Positions 1-5,572 are shown, numbered from the stretch's first letter. The stretch: DNA of 5,572 bases from Methylomarinum sp. (GCA_013139755.1 WTAG01000630.1:1-5572); one strand, 5' to 3'. The notes: generated by a model not told the origin, from the sequence alone. Made by a program: numbers and translations.

Positions 1-93
1 AACAACAAGGTAAAGGGTGTTCTTGAAAGGCTCTTTTGGTTTTGTAGTTGCAGGTGTTATAACGCTTCAGTTGGGCTCAGGTTTTTCGGATAT

Positions 94-2223
94 TTAACCG
101 CGAATCCAATGCCTAAATAAAGCATCAATGGTTCCATCAGTTTGTTTTAATTTAATCCAAGTGCTGATGAAGTGTTCGAGTATTAGATCTTCTCCGCTTA
201 CAGCAATGACTAATGGGGCTCCCTGACGGTTTGCAAAGGGGGTGACTACAACATAATCAGGATTAAGCAGCGTCCAGGCAGAGCCGCCTTCCGCAGTTGT
301 CAGCAGAACCTGATCTTGGAATTCTTTGCGGTTAAAAAAATCGGCCTCGGAATCCAGTTCAGTGACTTTAAAATCAGGAAAAAGATGATTAATACGAGCG
401 GCCAAATTACTTTCTTTGCGTACGCCTGCGAGTACGTTTTTGAGTGACTTAATCGATTTGATATTGTTAAACTGATTACGTTTATGGTCGGGGACAACTA
501 AGGCCAGGTGTACGTCCAGATAACTTGTACTATATAAAATGTGCGTAGAAGCAAGTAATCCGAGATTGGGTGTAATACCTGAAACTGCAATATCAAAATG
601 ATCTTCTTCCAGTTGTTGTATCAGGTACTCACTCTCATAAGGTATAAATTCAATGGTGACCTGTAGGTCTTCAGCAAGATACATCATCAAGTCAATGTCA
701 AACCCGACCAGTTGCCAGTTACTGTTGTAAAAAGAAAAAGGCAGGCTATCTTCATGAATGCCTATTCTGATAACACCGTGCTGCCGGATTCTGTCTATTA
801 AATGCTGGTCAGGTGTAAGCGAGACAGGGTTAGGCTGAGAAAGATTGGATACTGTGTAAGGAACGCGATCGTTTAACAGCTGCATTTGCAAAATTTGCGG
901 ACTCTGAAGGTCGCCATTAGTTTGACTTTCAAGAAAAGTGCGAATTGCTAGGCCAACGCAAAAAAAAAGTAATAAACTAATCAGTCCGTTGCGGATTAGC
1001 ATTCGCCACTTTATTTTAAATGAGCCAGTCATCAGTGCTGTGGTCAAAATGGTGAAGGTCATTAAGTGCATGGCACCTGCGACATCCGCAACACGCCCGC
1101 AAATCACCCCTACTGTCATGAACAGATTAAAAATATCGTCTGGTATGCGATAAAGATCAAGCAAAAAGGGTATCGCAGTAATCAACTTACCGAAACTTAA
1201 GAATAAGCCAACGGTGAGCATTGCAGGGTAGTCAAGGAAATCCAAAGGCCTGTCATAAAACCAGGCGGCAAAAACCACAAACACAAGACTAAGCAATTTG
1301 CCCATGTCAGGAAAAGGGTAGGCTAACGGTAGCACTAGATCAGGTATGCGAGCATGTTCAGATTCTGTGGTGACATGGGCATGAAATAGCCGGGTTATAC
1401 CCTTGATTAGCAAAGGAATGACGACAAATACGCTGCCCACCACAAAAACGGTCAACAACACATTTCTCGATTCGCGAGCGATTTGTCGGTAGCTGAATGG
1501 TGTACAACTGATAATCAACAAGGGCATAACCACCAGGGTGGCCAATAATACTGCAGCTATCAGCATGAGTACATACGCCTGTACCCGTCCGAATTCTTCC
1601 AGTGTCAGTGTGCCGGCAGCACTGGCGGCGATGCCAAACACACCAACCGGTGTCAACATGACCACAAAACTATTCACCCGCAACAGGACTTTAGCAACAT
1701 GGTCGAAGTGCTTTAATAAAGATTTATGCTCTTTATAACCAATGCAGGCAGTGCCAAACATCATGCTGAATAAAACCACTGCGGGAACAGCGTTCTCTGT
1801 AAGAGATTGAAAAGGATTAGCAGGAATGAACAGTTGCAGAAAATCAATTTTAGATGCATTTTCTACCAGCAAGGAGCTGAAAAAAGCACCATGGTCGAGT
1901 TTTGGTAAAGCTATAGACATTGACCATACACTGAACATGCCAATCAGCCACAGAGTTAATAATACTAATAAGCCTTGTCGGGCTAGCAACTGCGCTTCAA
2001 AGTAATTAAGTCGACCGATATTGGCGATTAGGGCAAACATAATGTAGGGCAACACGGTCATTTGTAGCAGACCGACATATATATCACCGAGGATTTGCAA
2101 TTTTGCTGCATATTCACCAAAAAACAAACCAAAAGCGATCCCTAGCAATAGGCTGCCAATAATGTATAAGGTGAAGCTAAAATTGCTGTTATGACGCTCT
2201 ATTTTTATGAATTTGTCGATCAT
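94..2223 (-). CDS. SDF-family symporter domain fused to periplasmic type-3 solute-binding domain
   Basis: This is an inner-membrane protein of 709 residues; SDF symporters alone are about 420. Residues 15-400 follow the dicarboxylate/amino acid:cation symporter fold: the early LLQMTVLPYIMF segment (52-63) matches the family's conserved TM2 region, and further hydrophobic helices follow. Residues 470-709 are a bacterial type-3 (amino-acid type) solute-binding domain: GVIRIGIHEDSLPFSF (483-498), LVGFDIDLMMYLAEDL (505-520), FDIAVSGIT (543-551) and the terminal DGTIDALFRHWI (696-707). An extra helix (about 412-430) after a basic stretch (KIKWRMLIRN) should carry the binding domain to the periplasm. 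The SDF signatures are eroded: the serine-rich hairpin reads FVVGSV, the NMDGT motif reads PDMGK, and the last helix has GRVADVAGAM instead of the Asp/Arg/Asn cation and substrate residues. The start is the first ATG; no strong SD precedes it. Fold assignment is confident; substrate and transport activity are unknown. Confidence 0.88.
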   Translation of the reverse strand: MIDKFIKIERHNSNFSFTLYIIGSLLLGIAFGLFFGEYAAKLQILGDIYVGLLQMTVLPYIMFALIANIGRLNYFEAQLLARQGLLVLLTLWLIGMFSVWSMSIALPKLDHGAFFSSLLVENASKIDFLQLFIPANPFQSLTENAVPAVVLFSMMFGTACIGYKEHKSLLKHFDHVAKVLLRVNSFVVMLTPVGVFGIAASAAGTLTLEEFGRVQAYVLMLIAAVLLATLVVMPLLIISCTPFSYRQIARESRNVLLTVFVVGSVFVVIPLLIKGITRLFHAHVTTESEHARIPDLVLPLAYPFPDMGKLLSLVFVVFAAWFYDRPLDFLDYPAMLTVGLFLSFGKLITAIPFLLDLYRIPDDIFNLFMTVGVICGRVADVAGAMHLMTFTILTTALMTGSFKIKWRMLIRNGLISLLLFFCVGLAIRTFLESQTNGDLQSPQILQMQLLNDRVPYTVSNLSQPNPVSLTPDQHLIDRIRQHGVIRIGIHEDSLPFSFYNSNWQLVGFDIDLMMYLAEDLQVTIEFIPYESEYLIQQLEEDHFDIAVSGITPNLGLLASTHILYSTSYLDVHLALVVPDHKRNQFNNIKSIKSLKNVLAGVRKESNLAARINHLFPDFKVTELDSEADFFNRKEFQDQVLLTTAEGGSAWTLLNPDYVVVTPFANRQGAPLVIAVSGEDLILEHFISTWIKLKQTDGTIDALFRHWIRG

Positions 2224-2254
2224 GGCATATTTGGCTGCTAATGTTATCTACTTA

Positions 2255-2283
2255 AATAGAGGAGGTAAGGACGATGAGGTGAA
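2255..2283 (-). promoter_or_regulatory. Candidate sigma-70 promoter of the fusion transporter gene
   Basis: Read on the minus strand, TTCACC (2278-2283) and TCTATT (2255-2260) are 17 bp apart, each matching the -35 or -10 consensus at four of six positions. Transcription would begin near 2248, leaving a leader of about 25 nt. The -35 element lies inside the GTGAAA/TTTCAC palindrome, which suggests a regulated promoter. The match is modest and was chosen for position and spacing. Confidence 0.35.
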
Positions 2284-2292
2284 AGTTTTCAC
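2279..2292. promoter_or_regulatory. Palindrome GTGAAA-GT-TTTCAC, possible operator
   Basis: Perfect 6-2-6 inverted repeat overlapping the -35 element of the candidate promoter for the minus-strand transporter gene, where a repressor would act. It resembles a MetR-type TGAA-N5-TTCA site but with four central bases instead of five, so no regulator is assigned. Confidence 0.3.
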
Positions 2293-2352
2293 TAAAGAGT
2301 GCGCATGAAATAGTTTGGATAAGTGTAATTGTCGACGTTATTTTTATGTACC

Positions 2353-2365
2353 TTACCTCAGGTAA
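2353..2365. promoter_or_regulatory. Palindrome TTACCT-C-AGGTAA, possible operator
   Basis: Perfect 6-1-6 palindrome. Its left half belongs to a 9-bp block, CCTTACCTC (2351-2359), that recurs exactly inverted as GAGGTAAGG at 2262-2270, within the spacer of the candidate transporter promoter. A full site upstream plus a half site in the promoter is a common layout for a dimeric regulator. No known regulator consensus was recognised. Confidence 0.3.
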
Positions 2366-2470
2366 CTATATCCTAATAATTATTTTTTGCTTGAAAAATA
2401 CGGTGAGTTAGCTTAGAAACATGCACAAAATAACTGCGACAACTAGCTTGCCTTTTTATCCGTTTTCCAC

Positions 2471-2601
2471 GTTGCCTACAAGGAGGTAGTGAATGCAGAT
2501 ATTGCATGATGCCATGGATGGCATGTGGTAGGGCAACGCAGGAACAGTTGCACCTGTCCATGCAGTCGTTGAATAGCAATAAAAATCCTGCGCCAGTTGC
2601 C
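2471..2601. repeat. Nested, mutually exclusive inverted repeats (attenuator-like)
   Basis: GTTGCC occurs at 2471-2476 and 2596-2601, and its complement GGCAAC lies between them at 2532-2537, so either copy can pair with the centre but not both. The left pairing extends with TAC/GTA around a one-base bulge and encloses two small hairpins: ATGCA/TGCAT (2493-2507) and ATGCCA/TGGCAT with a TGGA loop (2509-2524). The right pairing is stronger: GGCAACGCAGGA (2532-2543) pairs with TCCTGC (2586-2591) and GTTGCC (2596-2601), giving 12 pairs with a four-base GCCA bulge. The block matches no RNA family I recognise, and the transcribed strand is unknown. Confidence 0.4.
2493..2531 (+). CDS. Possible 12-codon leader peptide with a perfect SD
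   Basis: The octamer AAGGAGGT (2480-2487), fully complementary to the 16S rRNA 3' end, stands 5 nt before an ATG that opens a 12-codon frame (MQILHDAMDGMW) ended by TAG. The frame lies within the left arm of the nested inverted repeats, so its translation would disrupt the left pairing and favour the right one, as in attenuation. No run of one amino acid points to an effector, and no promoter for this strand is evident. It could equally be a relic of a gene start or chance. Confidence 0.2.
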   Translation: MQILHDAMDGMW

Positions 2602-2697
2602 AAACTTATTCCATGTACGTTCCTTAATATCCATTAATGTTTGTTGTTTCGGTTTTATTGACTTTATTTCTGGGGGCGATCTTAAGCGGCTGTTAAT

Positions 2698-2728
2698 TTT
2701 ACAAATGAGAATGATTTGCATTTATATT
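2698..2728 (+). promoter_or_regulatory. Sigma-70 promoter of the porin/FMN cluster
   Basis: TTTACA (2698-2703, five of six -35 matches) and TATATT (2723-2728, five of six -10 matches) flank the Fur box with a 19-bp spacer. That is longer than optimal, as is often seen at tightly controlled promoters. The predicted start near 2735 leaves a leader of about 35 nt before the porin ATG. Confidence 0.6.
2704..2722. promoter_or_regulatory. Fur box
   Basis: AATGAGAATGATTTGCATT agrees with the 19-bp consensus AATGATAATnATTATCATT at 15 of 18 defined positions, and seven of nine positions are symmetric between its halves. It fills the space between the -35 and -10 elements exactly, where iron-loaded Fur would block RNA polymerase. 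Repression in iron-replete cells and induction on iron limitation are therefore expected for the genes downstream. Confidence 0.75.
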
Positions 2729-2769
2729 TATTGTTAGTTAAAATTACGCTTTGTTTTTTTGAAGAGCTA

Positions 2770-4149
2770 ATGAAGATGGTTAACCGACAATGTTGTTTTT
2801 TTATAATGCTAATTGCCTTTGGTAGTGCTGTTTATGCAGCAGAAGGTGATTTGAATAAACCTCAAACCATGGAGGATATGTGGAAAATTATTCAGGCTCA
2901 GCAACAACGTATTGAGCACATGAGTAAAAAGTTGGAGGCTGTTTCCAAGACTTCAAAAGATAACAGTGTGGCAGTGTTGGATCACAAAACTAATGTGTTG
3001 GCTGAAGAAGTAGAAAAAATACGTACGGAAATGTTTATTCCAGAAGATATTGAGTATAAAAGTGCTTATGGCTTGGGGCCTGCTGCTTCTAAGGTTTATC
3101 AGGTGGGTAAAGGCTTGTCAGTTGGTGGTTATGGGGAATTTAATTATCAGACCGCCGTTGGTGATGAAAAGGCTAAAAAAGATAATGCTGATTTTGAACG
3201 TTTAGTGTTATATACGGGCTATAAATTTACCGATAATATTCTATTTAATAGTGAAATAGAGTTTGAACATGGCTCAACGGATAAAAGCGGTTCTGTTTCG
3301 GTAGAGTTTGCTGCGTTAGATTTTTTGTTGGATCCAATGGCTAATATTCGTGCAGGTATGGTGTTAATGCCTATGGGGTTTATTAACCAGATTCATGAAC
3401 CGCCGTTTTATTTCGGGAACAATCGTCCAGAAGTTGAACGCACAATTATACCTAGTACCTGGCGTGAAATTGGTGTCGGCTTATGTGGTGAACTGATGCC
3501 TGGCCTATCGTATACCACTTATGTGGTAAATGGAATGGATGCCAAGGGATTTTCATCTTCAGGTATTCGTGGCGGTAGACAAAAAGGCAGTAAAGCTAAA
3601 GCAGAGAATTTAGCTTTTGTTGGGCGTGTTGATTATGCACCGGAGCAATTACCTGGCGTGAGTTTCGGTGGTTCGGCTTATTTGGGTAATTCGGGTCAAA
3701 AGCAGACATTTGCCGGTCAGCAGGTTGATGCTTTTACACAACTGTATGAAGCGCATCTGCAATGGAAATATCGTGGTCTGGAATTTAGAACCTTGGGTTC
3801 CTGGGGACTTATTGATGATGCTGCGGTCTTGAGTGCAGATGCTGGTGAGACTGTGGGTGAAGAAAATTTTGGCTGGTATGCTGAAGCGGGTTATGACATT
3901 ATGCCGCATTTGTTTCCAGAAACAGCTCAGTACTTAGCACCTTTTTTCCGTTATGAAAGACTGGATACTATTGCTAGTGCACCTGCTGGATTTGCAGATG
4001 ATTTAACGCAGGATAAAGAGATATTTCAGGTCGGTATGAATTATAAACCCATTCCAAATGTTGTGATTAAGGCAGATTATCGTAATATGGATTCTAAAGG
4101 AGGCGATTTGCCAGATGATTTTAACCTGGGGGTAGGTTTTATTTTCTAA
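2770..4149 (+). CDS. Outer-membrane porin with N-terminal coiled coil
   Basis: The 459-residue precursor starts at ATG 2770. GAAGAG (2761-2766) serves as SD; ATG 2776 has better spacing and is an alternative, while an upstream TTG (2716) lies inside the promoter and is rejected. Residues 1-23 form a signal peptide ending VYA|AEG. Residues 33-87 are charged, heptad-like and probably a trimeric coiled coil. A beta barrel follows from about 115, beginning SVGGYGEFNY, with features typical of the OprO/OprP-like porin group: FERLVLYTGYKF, SEIEFEH, AGMVLMPMGFINQIHEPP and a GRQKGSKAKAENLAF segment. The chain ends in phenylalanine (GVGFIF), the usual BAM insertion signal. Fur control points to a role under iron limitation, perhaps uptake of small iron complexes; the phosphate specificity of OprP should not be assumed. 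The Fur promoter lies directly upstream, and the FMN-binding gene follows after 158 bp. Confidence 0.87.
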   Translation: MKMVNRQCCFFIMLIAFGSAVYAAEGDLNKPQTMEDMWKIIQAQQQRIEHMSKKLEAVSKTSKDNSVAVLDHKTNVLAEEVEKIRTEMFIPEDIEYKSAYGLGPAASKVYQVGKGLSVGGYGEFNYQTAVGDEKAKKDNADFERLVLYTGYKFTDNILFNSEIEFEHGSTDKSGSVSVEFAALDFLLDPMANIRAGMVLMPMGFINQIHEPPFYFGNNRPEVERTIIPSTWREIGVGLCGELMPGLSYTTYVVNGMDAKGFSSSGIRGGRQKGSKAKAENLAFVGRVDYAPEQLPGVSFGGSAYLGNSGQKQTFAGQQVDAFTQLYEAHLQWKYRGLEFRTLGSWGLIDDAAVLSADAGETVGEENFGWYAEAGYDIMPHLFPETAQYLAPFFRYERLDTIASAPAGFADDLTQDKEIFQVGMNYKPIPNVVIKADYRNMDSKGGDLPDDFNLGVGFIF

Positions 4150-4162
4150 CAAAGTTAAAGCC

Positions 4163-4191
4163 GGGCGGTTGGGTGTAATGCCCCTCCGCCC
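4163..4191. repeat. GC-rich intercistronic hairpin
   Basis: GGGCGG (4163-4168) pairs with CCGCCC (4186-4191), and GGG/CCC pairs inside across a 2x2 internal loop. It lies 13 bp after the porin stop codon. The sequence after it is TAATCTAAT, not a T tract, so it is a poor intrinsic terminator and more likely slows or protects the 3' end of porin mRNA, lowering expression of the genes behind it. Confidence 0.5.
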
Positions 4192-4214
4192 TAATCTAAT
4201 CGTCTTAAGATGTA

Positions 4215-4244
4215 AGGTGGTCGAAGCGAAAGCTTGATTCACCT
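4215..4244. repeat. Imperfect palindrome with GAAA tetraloop
   Basis: AGGTG, GTC and AAGC (4215-4227, G4223 bulged) pair with GCTT, GAT and CACCT (4232-4244, T4239 bulged) around a GAAA loop: 12 pairs including one G-U. The form recalls the dispersed intergenic palindromes of the GTAGGGTGG...CCACC type found in many proteobacterial and cyanobacterial genomes, in a degenerate copy. There is no T tract after it. Confidence 0.45.
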
Positions 4245-4307
4245 ATTCAGATAATTGTCATATTGCTTTATGATAATAAACTTTTTGCTGATATATCACT
4301 TCACAAC

Positions 4308-4859
4308 ATGTCACTATTAAAGTACGGAAAACAGACAATCTTAGCATTGTCGCTATTTGCAATTATTTTTCCCTGCTATGGAAAAATTTATTACAGCAAA
4401 AACGAAGCAATGGAGTTGGCATTTGGCAAAGATGCTACGATTGAAACGTTGTCACTTTTTCCTAATGAGAATGAAATCTCGCAAATTGAAAAGCTGGCAC
4501 GGGTAAAAATGGAATCGGCTCTGTTCACTTTTTATGTGGGTAAAAAAGAGGGTAAAATTCTGGGTTTTGCAGCGATTGAAAACCATGTTGTCCGCACCAA
4601 ACCGGAAACTTTGTTGGTTATTCTTTCCCCTGAAGGCCAGATAATCGGGATTCATACACTTGCATTTCATGAACCCCCTGAATATCAGCCTCCGCAACGC
4701 TGGTACCAGCAGTTATATCAACGTCCCCTTGAGAAATTGAGCTTTAATGAGGATATTCAGGGTATTACGGGTGCAACGCTGAGTACGCGCTCCGCATTGA
4801 ATATTACTCGCAAGGTGTTAGCTATTTATCAAATACTTGTAAAGGAAAAGCAGGACTGA
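4308..4859 (+). CDS. Periplasmic FMN-binding domain protein, predicted flavinylated
   Basis: A 183-residue protein from ATG 4308. An upstream in-frame TTG at 4263 would add 15 polar residues ahead of the signal peptide and is less likely; neither start has a clear SD. Residues 1-25 form a signal peptide (basic start, hydrophobic core, CYG|KIYY). The body fits the FMN_bind fold seen in RnfG and NqrC: FYVGKKEGKILGFAAI (75-90), then LLVILSPEGQIIGIHTLAFHEPPEYQ, and GITGATLST at 152-160. In this family ApbE attaches FMN through a phosphodiester to the Thr of GAT, here Thr157; the position usually Asp before the motif is Gln. No apbE lies in the window, so flavinylation would depend on a gene elsewhere. 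The next gene overlaps its stop codon, so the two are probably made together. The likely role is electron carrier between the inner-membrane partner and a periplasmic acceptor; the acceptor is unknown. Confidence 0.85.
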   Translation: MSLLKYGKQTILALSLFAIIFPCYGKIYYSKNEAMELAFGKDATIETLSLFPNENEISQIEKLARVKMESALFTFYVGKKEGKILGFAAIENHVVRTKPETLLVILSPEGQIIGIHTLAFHEPPEYQPPQRWYQQLYQRPLEKLSFNEDIQGITGATLSTRSALNITRKVLAIYQILVKEKQD

Positions 4860-5347
4860 TGCGTTTTTTCGTAACCGGCGAGCAAAATCGTCAGATGATG
4901 TTAAATGCCCTGATTTTAATGTTTCTGGGCTATATCGTTTTGTTGTGGATTAGTAACGGTATGATGTATTTCCATAAAATGGATTTATCTGCTGATTCGG
5001 TGATTTCTTATTATCTGGGATCCGAGAAAGACTTTACCCAGCCAAAAAGTTACCAGAGTATGCTGGAAGTTAGTCATTTTCATGTCTTTGCAATGGGTAT
5101 GCTGATTTTAACGTTAACCCATTTAATGCTGATGACTGATGTGCCAACTGTTTTGAAAATCTGGCTAAGTGGTTTGGTTTATGTATCTGCTATTGCTGAT
5201 GAAGTAGCTGGGTGGTTGGTGCGTTTTGTACATCCTGCTTTTGCTTATTTTAAAATTACATCCTTTTTACTGCTGGAGTTTTCACTGGCAGCTTTACTGT
5301 TTGTCGTCAGTATGTCTCTTATTAAGTCCAGGTATCGTGCATCCTAG
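4859..5347 (+). CDS. Four-helix inner-membrane protein, possible b-type cytochrome-like redox partner
   Basis: A 162-residue protein starting at an ATG that overlaps the preceding stop by one base (TGATG), with AGGA three bases upstream, so translation is probably coupled to the FMN protein. Four hydrophobic helices lie at about 15-36, 71-92, 99-122 and 127-153. Helix 2 carries His73, His75 and His88; the 13-residue gap between His75 and His88 puts one near each membrane face, as for haem ligands in di-haem b cytochromes. His39 and His125 sit near helix ends. Other notable segments are YYLGSEKDF (51-59), LEVSHFHVFAMGM (69-81) and AGWLVRFVHPAF (117-128). I recall similar proteins next to FMN-binding genes, some misnamed elongation factor-1 alpha; nothing here supports a translation role. 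Haem binding is inferred from histidine placement only; a haem-free quinone- or flavin-linked protein is possible. Confidence 0.75.
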   Translation: MRFFVTGEQNRQMMLNALILMFLGYIVLLWISNGMMYFHKMDLSADSVISYYLGSEKDFTQPKSYQSMLEVSHFHVFAMGMLILTLTHLMLMTDVPTVLKIWLSGLVYVSAIADEVAGWLVRFVHPAFAYFKITSFLLLEFSLAALLFVVSMSLIKSRYRAS

Positions 5348-5385
5348 CAAGGTCAGGTTTTTTATTTTCAAGCTGGTAGCCTGTT

Positions 5386-5572
5386 TTAAAGTGTTATTAA
5401 AAATAAAAAACAGACTAATCCAATGAGATAGCAGGTGACTAAATTGGCTTTTTGTTCTAATTCTAGTTCATGCCAATAGGTTGACTGTCGTCTTTTATAT
5501 TTTAAAAAAGAGGTTGAACAAATCCTTTTAAGGCGACGATATAGTTTGGGTGCATAGAAATAGAAACGATAA
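5386..5572 (-). CDS. C-terminal 61 codons of an unidentified membrane-anchored protein (partial)
   Basis: A minus-strand frame open from the right edge to TAA at 5386-5388, its 5' part lying outside the window. It reads like real protein: an aromatic and basic segment (YRFYFYAPKLYRRLKRI), a charged stretch (YWHELELEQKANL), and a final hydrophobic segment (CYLIGLVCFLFLITL) that could be a C-terminal membrane anchor. It converges on the four-helix membrane gene with a 38-bp gap. The family is not recognised. Confidence 0.6.
   Translation of the reverse strand, partial: YRFYFYAPKLYRRLKRICSTSFLKYKRRQSTYWHELELEQKANLVTCYLIGLVCFLFLITL

Larger units (their letters stand above)
2224..2697. other. Long divergent intergenic region without a convincing gene
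   Basis: Between the fusion transporter and the porin promoter no reading frame looks like a normal protein. The region contains the minus-strand promoter and palindromes listed separately, an AT-rich 7-bp hairpin (TATTTTT at 2381-2387 with AAAAATA at 2394-2400), two perfect SD sequences (2260-2266 and 2480-2487) followed by tiny frames, and nested inverted repeats at 2471-2601. The unused SD sequences could be relics of decayed genes or leader-peptide starts. Confidence 0.5.

Noticed and set aside
1..120. Plus-strand frame open from the left edge to TAA at 118-120.
   Set aside because: Only 39 codons, unusual Cys- and Phe-rich composition, and overlap with the end of the minus-strand transporter gene; it could be the tail of a gene but cannot be supported.
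938..1153. Plus-strand frames inside the transporter gene (938-1153 and 1538-1738).
   Set aside because: They are antisense shadows of a well-supported coding sequence, with low-complexity composition and no family resemblance.
2373..2721. Two overlapping minus-strand frames (76 and 81 codons), with phrases such as IQRLHGQVQLFL and AISAFTTSL that faintly recall transposases.
   Set aside because: The resemblance can be argued for IS256-type or IS4-type enzymes equally, which means it is not specific. Neither frame has a convincing start, and one starts inside the Fur box. A translated search of 2460-2640 against IS transposases would settle it.
4150..4165. CTAAC...GTTAAAG after the porin gene as an integron attC site.
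   Set aside because: The core-site consensus is not met at its last base and no matching partner with attC spacing is present.
4250..4277. A second Fur box ahead of the FMN-binding gene, from GATAAT and TGATAAT half sites.
   Set aside because: The opposite halves match poorly (about three of seven positions in the first) and no good -35/-10 pair surrounds them.
5381..5413. CTGTTTT/AAAACAG inverted repeat as a bidirectional terminator between the convergent genes.
   Set aside because: AT-only inner stem, long loop, no T tract on either side, and it overlaps the coding end of the minus-strand gene.

Overview
The window looks like chromosomal DNA of an AT-leaning gammaproteobacterium. The grounds are gene style, E. 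coli-like promoter and Shine-Dalgarno (SD) signals, a classical Fur box, and Gram-negative envelope proteins. A methanotroph-like or aquatic lineage is possible, but the sequence does not settle this. No rRNA, tRNA, CRISPR array or intact mobile element was seen.

Layout. Positions 94-2223 (minus) encode a 709-residue inner-membrane protein: a divergent dicarboxylate/amino acid:cation symporter (SDF-type) domain fused to a periplasmic type-3 solute-binding domain. A long gap of about 545 bp follows. It holds a weak promoter for the fusion gene, two short palindromes that could be operators, two perfect SD sequences that each precede only a tiny reading frame, and a block of mutually exclusive inverted repeats (2471-2601). 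The gap ends in a well-formed Fur-controlled promoter (2698-2728).

That promoter drives a plus-strand cluster: an outer-membrane porin (2770-4149), a periplasmic FMN-binding protein with a covalent-flavinylation motif (4308-4859), and a four-helix, histidine-bearing inner-membrane protein (4859-5347). The last two overlap at the stop/start (TGATG). Two hairpins lie between the porin and FMN genes. At the right edge a minus-strand gene enters the window; only its last 61 codons are present (5386-5572), convergent with the cluster.

Interpretation. The porin, FMN protein and membrane protein span the outer membrane, periplasm and inner membrane under apparent iron control. The simplest model is an iron-limitation-induced system in which the porin admits a substrate and electrons pass between the inner-membrane protein and the flavoprotein, for example for ferric or chelate reduction. 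Placement and Fur control are read from sequence; the electron-transfer role is inference. The fusion transporter has lost nearly all signature residues of the SDF family and carries its own tethered binding domain, so it may be a transporter of changed specificity or a transporter-derived sensor.
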